Shown here in pieces: positions 1-5,718 of a stretch of 7,188 bases of DNA. The notes under the pieces are model-generated. The model was not told where the DNA came from. It saw nothing but the letters and a program-made list of their open reading frames with translations, and ran no database searches. The stretch is taken from positions 1 through 7,188 of the forward strand of contig CAZIJP010000136.1 of the NCBI GenBank assembly GCA_964539615.1. Direction: 5' to 3'. This stretch comes from CAYRFE01 sp964539615 (GTDB lineage: Bacteria; Macinerneyibacteriota; Macinerneyibacteria; Macinerneyibacteriales; CAYRFE01). The translations under genes were made by a program, and so were the position numbers. The first letter of the stretch is position 1, and every line of letters starts with the position of its first letter.

Positions 1-1268
1 ACAAGTGTCATCGATAAGTGGTCCTGCACACCTGCGGTCTCTCGTACGGAATGCATTGCCCACATAGGGTTGCCTACATCGACGGTCGGTATTCCTGACT
101 GAGCGGATGTCGTCGGCCCAATGGTGCTACCCGGCGTGGAATCGGAACGCGGGATGAGTTTCTGACAGGGCACGCCTGCTTTTTTACACAACAGTTCAAA
201 CATCACGGATGTTTCCGAGGTCGTTGCGTAACGGTAGTTGGCGTTTGATTTTATCACGGGGCCTTTATTGACGATCGGCGCGTATGAAGAATCATGCTTA
301 TCGGCATAGTTGGGATGCAGCGCATGGGCCATGTCGGCAGAGATCATTGATGATGCGGCATAAGCACGGAACACATCCTCGCGATTGCCGCCCATGACGG
401 TCACGATACGTTCGAGCGTATCCCGCATGAAATTCGAATCGGCTCCCTGCATAGTTTGGCTGCCAATCTCTTCGTTATCAAAGAACAAACCGACTACGGT
501 TGAAGACGGATTTTTGGTTTCTTTCAATCCGGTCAGGATACCGTGCGACATGGCAAGATCATCCAGTCTTCCTGCTGATATGAAATCACCGTTGAGCCCG
601 ATGATGCATGCGGGAGCACAATCATACAGATACAATTCATAGTCGAGAATATCATTTACAGAAATTTTTAATTGTTCGGCGATAAAGGTATTCAATACAC
701 CGTCTTCCGGCTTGTTGTCGATGACAGATAAGATGGCGGGCAAATGGTTTTGCCGGTTGTATTCAAAACCTTTGTTGATATCGCGGTTCATGTGAATGGC
801 AGCATTCGGGATCATGGCGACAGGGCGTTTGGTATCGAAAAGAACCGTTTTGTGTGAAGTGCCTGATTTTACGATGACGCGCCCGGCAATGCCGAGTTCG
901 CGATCAAGCCAGGTGCTCACGATCGGGCCGCCGTATACTTCCACGCCTATCTTTGCATAAAAATTGTTCACAGATTCCGTATTCGGTTTAATTTTCAGCG
1001 ATGGGCTGTCGGTATGTGCGCCGACGATACGAAAGCCGGTCTCCTGCGGAAGCGATTTGCCGACAATAAAGGCAATAAGAGCGGTGTCATTGCGTTTGAC
1101 ATAATACCCGGTACCGGGTTTCAATTCCCAGCGGGCAGTCTCTTTCAATTCGAGGTAACCTTCTTTTTTTAACGACTGTTCTACCATATCGGCCGCATGG
1201 AAAGCGGTCGGCGAGGCATTTATAAAAGACACGAGAGATTCTGCATGATTGTAAGCATCGATTTTCAT
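1..1268 (-). CDS. apeB: M18 family metallo-aminopeptidase (aspartyl aminopeptidase type), 3' end cut by window
   Basis: Cytoplasmic zinc aminopeptidase that removes N-terminal residues (typically acidic ones in characterised members) from peptides. 422 codons are visible without a stop. The family is usually about 425-470 residues and the C-terminal SMTL is present, so only a few residues are missing. The M18 metal and catalytic residues are all in place: H85 in GAHTDSP, D236 in GRLDDL, E266/E267 in DNEEIGS (general base plus ligand), D312 in ADMAHALHPNY, and H406 in AMHSVRE. The first residues (MKIDAYNHAESLVSFINASP) match the family N-terminus. The ATG follows GAAAGGGG (1273-1280) by 4 nt, which fixes the start. 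It is transcribed divergently from the YugP-like gene. I see no damage. The family assignment is firm; substrate specificity is inferred from the family only. Confidence 0.96.
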   Translation of the reverse strand, partial: MKIDAYNHAESLVSFINASPTAFHAADMVEQSLKKEGYLELKETARWELKPGTGYYVKRNDTALIAFIVGKSLPQETGFRIVGAHTDSPSLKIKPNTESVNNFYAKIGVEVYGGPIVSTWLDRELGIAGRVIVKSGTSHKTVLFDTKRPVAMIPNAAIHMNRDINKGFEYNRQNHLPAILSVIDNKPEDGVLNTFIAEQLKISVNDILDYELYLYDCAPACIIGLNGDFISAGRLDDLAMSHGILTGLKETKNPSSTVVGLFFDNEEIGSQTMQGADSNFMRDTLERIVTVMGGNREDVFRAYAASSMISADMAHALHPNYADKHDSSYAPIVNKGPVIKSNANYRYATTSETSVMFELLCKKAGVPCQKLIPRSDSTPGSTIGPTTSAQSGIPTVDVGNPMWAMHSVRETAGVQDHLSMTL

Positions 1269-1289
1269 AGGGCCCCTTTCGTTTCGTCA

Positions 1290-1318
1290 ATAGTACGTCG
1301 TACGAACAAATCGGTCAA
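1290..1318 (-). promoter_or_regulatory. Predicted sigma70-type promoter of the M18 aminopeptidase gene
   Basis: On the minus strand, TTGACC (1318-1313) is followed after 17 nt by TACTAT (1295-1290). Transcription would start near 1283, giving a very short leader of about 15 nt to the ATG at 1268. The spacer contains a small inverted repeat, GTACG-T-CGTAC (1293-1303), which might be an operator but is too short to call. The -10 box is only a 4/6 match. Confidence 0.5.
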
Positions 1319-1443
1319 GGAGAAAATAGGGAAAGGACAGAAACAATATATCCATAAAGGCCTTATTGAAAACACAGAGAAACCCACAACACCCTTTTTC
1401 ACCTTAGAACTGACATAAAATCAGGCAAAGGCATGAAAATTCT

Positions 1444-1471
1444 TTGACAAGCTTGCGGTTTATGCTATACC
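1444..1471 (+). promoter_or_regulatory. Strong extended -10 promoter of the YugP-like gene
   Basis: A perfect -35 box TTGACA (1444-1449), a 16-nt spacer, an extended -10 TGC (1463-1465) and TATACC (1466-1471) form a near-consensus housekeeping promoter. Transcription should start near 1478. An in-frame ATG at 1472 therefore lies upstream of the predicted RNA 5' end and cannot be the start. The first ATG after a ribosome binding site is at 1505. Confidence 0.75.
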
Positions 1472-1504
1472 ATGAGTGGAACGATTTCAAAGGAGGATTT
1501 TAGT

Positions 1505-2146
1505 ATGTATTTTGATTGGACGTATATTGTATTTGGGGTCGCTTTGTTTTTGATCGTGTTGTCGCGTGTTCGGTTTATGTCTGCACTCAACAAATCCGCT
1601 TACGCTTGCGCCAAAGGCTTGAAAGCCGGGGCAATTGCCGATGAATTGATAAAAAACTCAAGCATTGATACAGTGACCGTACGATCAGGCGAGATACGTG
1701 CGGCCGGAAGATATGTGCCTGAAAACAAAACACTTATTCTTTCAACCAAGGTCTTTGACAATACTTCGGTCGCAGCGGTCACGCTTGCAGGATACGAAGC
1801 CGGGCGCGTTATACAATATGAGCGGAAATATTTTCCATTGCTCATGAAAAAAACAATTGCGCCTCTTATCAACATCTTGTCATGGGCTGGTCTTATCGGA
1901 ACGGCCGTGAGCACGATCATGCAGATACCCGAATTCATACACTGGAGTTGTTTACTCTTTGCGGCATCGGTATTGCTGAGCATGATGATGCTTCCGCCGG
2001 AATTTGATACCTCGTATCTTATTTCATTGATATTTAAAAAACGCGCTTATTTTGATGCAAAAGAATATGCCCATGCTAAGAGAGTTTTTGGAGCACGAGC
2101 ATTTTTGTTGCCGGTATTGCGGATCTGTAATCCTAAAAGTCTGTAA
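1505..2146 (+). CDS. YugP-family (Zn_peptidase_2) membrane protein with degenerate active site; probable pseudo-protease
   Basis: 213-residue integral membrane protein. It resembles YugP-type zinc metallopeptidases (about 225-230 residues) along most of its length: an N-terminal membrane segment (about 5-20), a soluble domain with the pattern Y-x-P-x-x-x-T-L-x-L-S (70-80) and SVAAV (88-92), two hydrophobic segments (about 117-139 and 144-163), and a PPEFDTS motif (164-170) where the family has VEFDAS. The HEAGH zinc site is replaced by Y97-E-A-G-R101, so both histidine ligands are gone. The usual LTDHYD stretch ahead of it is also changed (AAGRYVPE). The reading frame is intact, which argues against plain decay. 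The start is the ATG 8 nt after AGGAGG (1491-1496). The gene is probably a single transcription unit. I infer that it is proteolytically inactive and may act as a scaffold or regulator. Membership rests on motif layout read by eye. Confidence 0.8.
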   Translation: MYFDWTYIVFGVALFLIVLSRVRFMSALNKSAYACAKGLKAGAIADELIKNSSIDTVTVRSGEIRAAGRYVPENKTLILSTKVFDNTSVAAVTLAGYEAGRVIQYERKYFPLLMKKTIAPLINILSWAGLIGTAVSTIMQIPEFIHWSCLLFAASVLLSMMMLPPEFDTSYLISLIFKKRAYFDAKEYAHAKRVFGARAFLLPVLRICNPKSL

Positions 2147-2149
2147 GCA

Positions 2150-2359
2150 TTATTTTTTCTTTTTAAAATACGTCATTTTAATCCAACTGCGGTTCAGTAC
2201 CACATGGACCGCAGCGGTGATGATCAAGGCGATCCCGCAAAAATTATGAAGATCACTGAACCAATCCCGGTATGGAAGTAATTTTACGGCAAGGATGGAA
2301 AAGGTCTGCGCCAGGAAAAGAATACCGAGAAGCGGGTTGATCCATTTCAATGCTTTCAT
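2150..2359 (-). CDS. Small two-helix membrane protein, DUF4405-like (cytochrome b-like fold)
   Basis: 69-residue protein with two hydrophobic helices (about 7-25 and 38-56) and a lysine-rich C-terminus (FKKKK). The second helix carries the DUF4405 pattern H38-x3-G42-x9-H52-x2-L-N-x-x-W-I. In this family the histidines resemble the haem ligands of b-type cytochrome helices, although haem binding is not shown for most members. The length fits a single stand-alone domain. The ATG follows AAGGAG (2365-2370) by 5 nt. The gene is convergent with the YugP-like gene (stops 3 bp apart, no clear terminator between them). A strong terminator lies just upstream, so it probably has its own promoter. A TTGAGA/TATTTA pair with a 15-nt spacer at 2373-2399 is a weak candidate. 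Role unknown; a redox or membrane partner role is only a guess. Confidence 0.75.
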   Translation of the reverse strand: MKALKWINPLLGILFLAQTFSILAVKLLPYRDWFSDLHNFCGIALIITAAVHVVLNRSWIKMTYFKKKK

Positions 2360-2401
2360 AAGAACTCCTTGTTAAATAAAGTGCTAAAGATATTCTCAAC
2401 A

Positions 2402-2433
2402 AAAACCTCCCCGAACAACTGCGGGGAGGTTTT
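2402..2433 (-). terminator. Rho-independent terminator after the small secreted protein gene
   Basis: A perfect 12-bp stem, AAAACCTCCCCG (2402-2413) with CGGGGAGGTTTT (2422-2433), closes an 8-nt loop. Read on the minus strand, the stem ends in a run of Ts (five, then GTT). It lies 43 bp beyond the stop of the 2477-2980 gene. The A/T tails are symmetrical, so it could also stop plus-strand transcripts running past the YugP-like gene. Confidence 0.85.
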
Positions 2434-2476
2434 ACGCTTAACGTTTCTTACTGCAAAGGCGTTCATAACACGGTAA

Positions 2477-2980
2477 TTATTCAGCCGTTCCTTTTACCGT
2501 TATCGTGCTGCCGCAATGTGGGCATATCACTTTGTAGTCAACGGTGGTGTTTTTTGAAGGATTTGTGTCTTCCAGCCCGTTCTCTTTGATCGTACCGGCA
2601 GAGATGAATTTCATTGAGCGCATTTCGTGGGCTTTGATCTCTTTACCGTCGTCGATATAGAAACGGATCCATCCCCATGCCGAAGCGGAGCGAATTGCGC
2701 GTCCGTCGGTTTTCAAAAAATCGATGAGTTGTGTCGTGTAGGTGACCTTTTTAACATCTTTCCAATACAACTTGAATGCCAATTGCTCCATGGTCACATC
2801 AAACGGTGCATCAAATCCGAATTCTTTGTCTTCTGCATTGGCTATGCGGACCAGTGTGCCTTGGATCACCGTGCCGTCTACTTTCTTAACGGTAACGATC
2901 ATTTTTTTATCAAGAGATTGTGCAAAAAGTGCAGCTGCAGAAAGAAGAACGATGGATGTCAGCAAAATAATAAAACGCAT
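2477..2980 (-). CDS. Small secreted protein of unknown function with C-terminal CPHCG motif
   Basis: 167-residue protein that I do not recognise. Residues 1-20 form a Sec signal peptide (MRFIILL, hydrophobic core, cleavage probably after LFA20 before QS). The mature part begins with a beta-rich stretch (KMIVTVKKVDGTVIQGTLVRI, about 26-46) of the kind seen in small barrel domains. A charged middle with several aromatic residues follows (W73, W102, W104), then a tail with C153-P-H-C156-G. Only one CxxC is present, so it is either half of a dimeric metal site or a redox pair; no second pair is visible. The ATG at 2980 follows AAGGAGG by 5-6 nt. The gene has its own promoter and a strong terminator, so it is a monocistronic unit. 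It is likely exported to the periplasm or outside. Confidence 0.85.
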   Translation of the reverse strand: MRFIILLTSIVLLSAAALFAQSLDKKMIVTVKKVDGTVIQGTLVRIANAEDKEFGFDAPFDVTMEQLAFKLYWKDVKKVTYTTQLIDFLKTDGRAIRSASAWGWIRFYIDDGKEIKAHEMRSMKFISAGTIKENGLEDTNPSKNTTVDYKVICPHCGSTITVKGTAE

Positions 2981-3005
2981 AATGACCTCCTTGGATAGTA
3001 ATGAA

Positions 3006-3034
3006 AGTATATCACTATAGGAAAATGAATGCAA
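3006..3034 (-). promoter_or_regulatory. Predicted sigma70-type promoter of the small secreted protein gene
   Basis: On the minus strand, TTGCAT (3034-3029), a 17-nt spacer and TATACT (3011-3006). The predicted start near 2999 gives a leader of about 19 nt that contains the AAGGAGG site. The layout is almost identical to those of the VOC and M23 genes in this window. Confidence 0.7.
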
Positions 3035-3069
3035 GTGATGGTAAAGATTTAAGCGGTACCCACCCCTTG

Positions 3070-3108
3070 CCCCTCCCGCAGCGCTTGCGCGCTGAAGATC
3101 GGAAGGGG
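3070..3108. repeat. Long imperfect hairpin, repeat-like intergenic element
   Basis: The outer arms CCCCTCCCG (3070-3078) and CGGAAGGGG (3100-3108) pair with one mismatch. The inner arms CAGCGC (3079-3084) and GCGCTG (3089-3094) pair perfectly around a TTGC loop, with AAGAT (3095-3099) bulged out. A T-run follows on the plus strand (3115-3121), but no plus-strand gene precedes it, so a terminator role is doubtful. The CCCCTTGCCCCTCCC wording resembles interspersed intergenic repeats of many bacteria. Copy number cannot be judged from this window. Confidence 0.55.
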
Positions 3109-3122
3109 AATTGGTTTTTTTA

Positions 3123-3141
3123 GCGGGACATTCGTCCCCGC
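3123..3141. repeat. Short GC-rich hairpin in the same intergenic cluster
   Basis: GCGGGAC (3123-3129) pairs with GTCCCCGC (3134-3141) around a 4-nt loop, with one bulged base. It sits 15 nt after the longer hairpin and is probably part of the same composite repeat. It has no T-run on either side that would make it a terminator. Confidence 0.4.
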
Positions 3142-3184
3142 GCCCCTTGTTGATTGCAATTGATGAAACTCTCTTAAATGCGTC

Positions 3185-3207
3185 ATTATCGGGCTTGACC
3201 CGATAAT
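3185..3207. repeat. Perfect palindromic element (ATTATCGGG-CTTGA-CCCGATAAT)
   Basis: A 9-bp perfect inverted repeat around the loop CTTGA, embedded in GTCATTATCGGGCTTGACCC and followed by a CCAGGATTAC stretch. It strongly resembles the widespread short palindromic intergenic family whose core reads roughly GTCATTCCCGGncTTGACCGGGAATCCA. It lies 31 bp before the assembly gap. Being dispersed in this genome is inferred, not seen. Confidence 0.55.
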
Positions 3208-3238
3208 CCAGGATTACAGAGCGCTTCGATACGATCGA

Positions 3239-3338
3239 NNNNNNNNNNNNNNNNNNNNNNNNNNNNNNNNNNNNNNNNNNNNNNNNNNNNNNNNNNNNNN
3301 NNNNNNNNNNNNNNNNNNNNNNNNNNNNNNNNNNNNNN
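3239..3338. other. Assembly gap of exactly 100 N
   Basis: One hundred undetermined bases, the usual placeholder for a scaffold gap of unknown size. The true missing length may differ. It removes the end of the VOC-family gene and an unknown amount of the intergenic repeat region. The neighbouring palindromes are a likely reason the assembly broke here. Confidence 0.98.
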
Positions 3339-3622
3339 CCCATCTTTTCATGCAGACTGTGAGCTGCGGCATAATCATCCACGCTGAATGCGATGTGCAT
3401 CTCATTATCGCCGAGGTTGTACGGTTCTTTCCTGTCGCGAAGCCAGGTAAGTTCGATGCGGTGAGTTGTTACTCCATCGCCTAAGAAAACCAGCGTGAAT
3501 GAGCTGTCCTGTGCGGTATGCCGGCGTACTTCTGTGAGCCCGAGCGCTTCTTTATAGAACGCGACGCTTTTTTCCAGATCGAAGACGTTGATGTTGTTGT
3601 GATTGAAGGTGAAAGCAGGCAT
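3339..3622 (-). CDS. VOC superfamily protein, glyoxalase I-like (lactoylglutathione lyase type), 3' end lost in gap
   Basis: The first 94 residues and part of codon 95 (GG, hence glycine) are visible. They begin MPAFTFNHNNINVFDLEKSV and continue with AFYKEALGL, a typical VOC N-terminal half. Three of the four metal ligands of E. coli GloA have counterparts: H8 (FNHNNI, for H5), E57 (RIELTW, for E56) and H76 (EMHIAFS, for H74). The fourth, a C-terminal Glu, would fall in the gap. Such proteins are usually about 125-135 residues, so roughly 30-40 residues are missing. The minus-strand sequence beyond the gap shows no DPDG-x-x-x-E-type ending and is intergenic. GGGAGG lies just ahead of the ATG. 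Likely role: isomerisation of the methylglyoxal-thiol adduct (detoxification). VOC members vary in substrate, so this stays a family-level call. Confidence 0.85.
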
Positions 3623-3645
3623 GATGAACCTCCCGTTTTTCGTTA

Positions 3646-3674
3646 AGTATACGATTAATAAGACGAAAACGCAA
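3646..3674 (-). promoter_or_regulatory. Predicted sigma70-type promoter of the VOC/glyoxalase-like gene
   Basis: On the minus strand, TTGCGT (3674-3669), a 17-nt spacer and TATACT (3651-3646). Transcription would start near 3639, about 17 nt ahead of the ATG. The pcm promoter lies back to back some 60 bp away, so this is a divergent promoter region. Confidence 0.7.
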
Positions 3675-3734
3675 TTTTGAAATCGCTAACATGATGTTGT
3701 TAATAAAACAGGTGGAATTTTGATGGTTATCCCG

Positions 3735-3740
3735 TATAAT
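3735..3740 (+). promoter_or_regulatory. Consensus -10 box of the pcm promoter
   Basis: A perfect TATAAT 28 nt upstream of the pcm start codon. No good -35 is visible at 16-18 nt spacing (3712-3717 reads GTGGAA), so the promoter may be weak or need an activator. The predicted start near 3747 gives a leader of about 22 nt. Confidence 0.5.
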
Positions 3741-3768
3741 ACACCTAGAACCGAGCGAAAGGATTGTC

Positions 3769-4437
3769 GTGACTATAGACAGATTCAGAGAAAACATGCG
3801 CATCAGCCGTGAGAAGATGGTCCAGGAACAGATCATCGCACGTGGCATCACCGAAGACTTGATCGTTAAGGCATTTCTGAATGTCCCGCGTGAGTGGTTT
3901 GTGCCGGAGTCCATGCGCAAGAACGCCTATAACGATAACCCGCTTCCCATCGGTGAAGAGCAAACGATCTCGCAACCGTATATCGTGGCACGTATGCTTG
4001 AACTTCTCGATCTGAGCGGGAAAGAAAAAGTTCTTGAAGTTGGAACCGGGTCAGGATACCAAACTGCCATTTTATGTGAATGCGCCCATATCGTTTATTC
4101 GATCGAACGAATCGAGCCGTTTGTAAAAAAATGCCGGGAAGTGCTTGACGATCTGGGATATTTTAAGGCTCATCTAGTTGCCGGTGACGGCACACTCGGG
4201 TATCCGCTGCGTCAACCGTATGACAGGATCGTTGTGTCTGCAGCTGCTCCGCGTATCCCGGCGGCATTGGCCGATCAGCTCAAAGAGGGCGGTATCATTG
4301 TTATACCTGTCGGCGATCGTTTCAGCCAGCGGCTAATAAAAGCAGTAAAACGCGACGGTGTGCTTGTCTCTTCAACCGGCGACGGATGTATCTTCGTACC
4401 GCTTATCGGCGATCAGGGCTGGGACATTTCTCAGTAA
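3769..4437 (+). CDS. pcm: Protein-L-isoaspartate (D-aspartate) O-methyltransferase
   Basis: 222-residue cytoplasmic repair enzyme. It methylates abnormal L-isoaspartyl residues with S-adenosylmethionine so that they can return to normal aspartate. Its length is typical of the bacterial family. Hallmarks in order: the substrate-side motif PIGEEQTISQPYIVARM (60-76), the SAM-binding glycine loop VLEVGTGSGYQTA (88-100), the acidic SIERI (111-115), AGDGTLGYP (138-146), YDRIVVSAAAPRIP (151-164) and the C-terminal VPLIGDQGW (210-218). I chose the GTG at 3769: AAAGGA (3758-3763) lies 5 nt upstream, and the resulting N-terminus (MTIDRFRENM) fits the family. The next in-frame ATG, at 3796, has no comparable site. 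It appears to be a single-gene unit, divergent from the glyoxalase-like gene. No missing key residue. Confidence 0.96.
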   Translation: MTIDRFRENMRISREKMVQEQIIARGITEDLIVKAFLNVPREWFVPESMRKNAYNDNPLPIGEEQTISQPYIVARMLELLDLSGKEKVLEVGTGSGYQTAILCECAHIVYSIERIEPFVKKCREVLDDLGYFKAHLVAGDGTLGYPLRQPYDRIVVSAAAPRIPAALADQLKEGGIIVIPVGDRFSQRLIKAVKRDGVLVSSTGDGCIFVPLIGDQGWDISQ

Positions 4438-4482
4438 AACCCGTATCTTTGCCCCATTTAAGACGATACAAACAGTTTTAAC

Positions 4483-4511
4483 TTGACGGCATTGCACATT
4501 TTTGGTATTTT
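4483..4511 (+). promoter_or_regulatory. Predicted promoter of the DnaC-like gene
   Basis: TTGACG (4483-4488), a 17-nt spacer and TATTTT (4506-4511). The predicted RNA start is near 4518, inside or right at the ribosome binding site GGAGGAGG (4517-4524). The leader would be only about 13 nt before the ATG at 4531. Confidence 0.6.
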
Positions 4512-4530
4512 TTAATGGAGGAGGCATTAT

Positions 4531-5601
4531 ATGCTTGATGATAAAACAAAGACAATGGCTGATTTCAAATCGCTTCGAGAATATTTCAACTACCTCATGA
4601 CGGGAAAATCGCTTGAGGATCACGGCTACAACCGTCTTCTGAAGCACAGCCATCCAGCCAACGATGCCCCGCTCAAACAATACCGCAATTACCGCGCCGC
4701 TCTTATGACCGCGGCGTATCAACGCTTGTTATCTGAAGGTACCGATAAAAACGCGCTCGATACATTGTTCCGCAAGTATTATTTTCTCAACAATGAGCCC
4801 ATGACCTATTCGCTTAAAACGCCGGTTCATTCACTGAATGAACTCAATGATGCATTGAAAAAATATCATGCCGACCTGGATAAATTGTCTCGTGAAAAAT
4901 ACGGGATGCAGCCTGTTACCGTGAACGGCGAAGAAAGCTGTTATTTATGCAAGCGGACAAAACGTGTTTTTGTCGTGGAAGAATTCAACAACAACCGCGA
5001 ATACCTGGCGCTCTGCCCGCATGCGTACAACGAGATGCTTGAGTCGTCAAACATTGCACGCCGATTCATGAATAAGTCGTTCAACTCGTTCGTCGTTGAA
5101 GAGAACAACAAAGCGGCGTTCACATCATTGAAAACCTATGCGGATAATTTTGATACCGTGTTGAAGACAGGCGAAAGCCTTCTTTTGATGGGTCCTGTCG
5201 GCACCGGCAAATCACATCTCGGTGTGGCGGTTCTCCTTGATCTTATCTATAAACCGATGTTTTTACGGTTCAAACTTCTCAATATGCTGTATATCAGCTT
5301 GCCTGCTTTCCTTACCGAACTTCGCGCTACGCAGGAAGAGATGCGTTTGAAAAATGCATCCGAATCGGAATTTCTCATCATCGACGACCTCGGCATTGAA
5401 ACACTCGATGATTGGGGACGTGAAAAAGTATTTACGCTCGTTAATAAACGGTATCAGGAAAAATTGCCGACCGTATTCATCTCCGACCTGTCACCGGCCG
5501 AACTTGTCGGCAAACTCGACGAACGTATCATTTCCCGTCTGCACGAAATGTGTCGCGGCGTGATGATCGGCGGTACTGATAAACGCAGAATGATGCAGTG
5601 A
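4531..5601 (+). CDS. DnaC/IstB-like AAA+ ATPase (putative helicase loader)
   Basis: 356-residue cytoplasmic ATPase. The C-terminal AAA+ part resembles DnaC/DnaI-type replicative helicase loaders: Walker A GPVGTGKS (221-228), Walker B FLIIDDLG (281-288), a sensor-1 strand PTVFISDLSP (313-322) and an arginine-finger region DERIISRL (330-337). The sensor-1 position usually occupied by Asn in this family (TSNLS) is Asp319. The N-terminal half (1-185) is helical, charged and unfamiliar, except for C137-x2-C140 and C162-P-H164, a likely zinc site that may match the cysteine cluster of DnaI-like loaders. GGAGGAGG lies 6 nt before the ATG. No transposase is nearby, so IstB of an IS21 element is unlikely, and no dnaB or dnaG is visible either. 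A loading role is inferred from the domain; the exact partner is unknown. Confidence 0.85.
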   Translation: MLDDKTKTMADFKSLREYFNYLMTGKSLEDHGYNRLLKHSHPANDAPLKQYRNYRAALMTAAYQRLLSEGTDKNALDTLFRKYYFLNNEPMTYSLKTPVHSLNELNDALKKYHADLDKLSREKYGMQPVTVNGEESCYLCKRTKRVFVVEEFNNNREYLALCPHAYNEMLESSNIARRFMNKSFNSFVVEENNKAAFTSLKTYADNFDTVLKTGESLLLMGPVGTGKSHLGVAVLLDLIYKPMFLRFKLLNMLYISLPAFLTELRATQEEMRLKNASESEFLIIDDLGIETLDDWGREKVFTLVNKRYQEKLPTVFISDLSPAELVGKLDERIISRLHEMCRGVMIGGTDKRRMMQ

Positions 5602-5634
5602 GCGAGTTTTTCGTTCAATAATATTCATTATTTG

Positions 5635-5663
5635 TTGCTTAATTAAAATTCATATCATATACT
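5635..5663 (+). promoter_or_regulatory. Predicted sigma70-type promoter of the M23-GNAT unit
   Basis: TTGCTT (5635-5640), a 17-nt spacer and TATACT (5658-5663). Transcription would begin near 5670, giving a 49-nt leader. It lies in the 117-bp space after the DnaC-like gene, where no convincing terminator is visible. Confidence 0.7.
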
Positions 5664-5718
5664 GAACCGTGTTGTTTAATTCGGTCGGCAGATGTCGGCT
5701 TGAGAAACGGAGACGTGT

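Noticed and set aside
385..642. Plus-strand frames inside the M18 aminopeptidase gene, including 1197-1418
   Set aside because: They are shadows of the strongly conserved minus-strand gene. The 1197-1418 frame has no ribosome binding site or recognisable protein features.
1472..1504. ATG at 1472 as start of the YugP-like gene
   Set aside because: It directly follows the -10 box and lies before the predicted transcription start, with no ribosome binding site. ATG 1505 has AGGAGG at ideal spacing.
3070..3121. Plus-strand terminator formed by the 3070-3108 hairpin and the following T-run
   Set aside because: No plus-strand gene lies upstream, and 6 nt separate the stem from the T-run. A repeat element explains it better.
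2981..3238. Translated minus-strand sequence after the gap as the C-terminus of the VOC protein
   Set aside because: It contains the palindromic repeats and shows no DPDG-x-x-x-E-like VOC ending, so it is intergenic.
2477..3622. One long minus-strand reading frame joining the VOC protein, the N run and the small secreted protein
   Set aside because: It is open only because N bases hide stops and the intergenic frame happens to be open. The secreted protein has its own ribosome binding site, signal peptide and promoter, and the VOC domain needs its own C-terminus inside the gap.
4531..5601. IstB helper ATPase of an IS21-type insertion sequence
   Set aside because: No istA transposase, terminal inverted repeats or target duplication nearby, and the protein has a long extra N-terminal half.
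5684..5700. Direct repeat GTCGGC in the M23 gene leader as an operator
   Set aside because: Two 6-nt copies are expected by chance, with no supporting symmetry.
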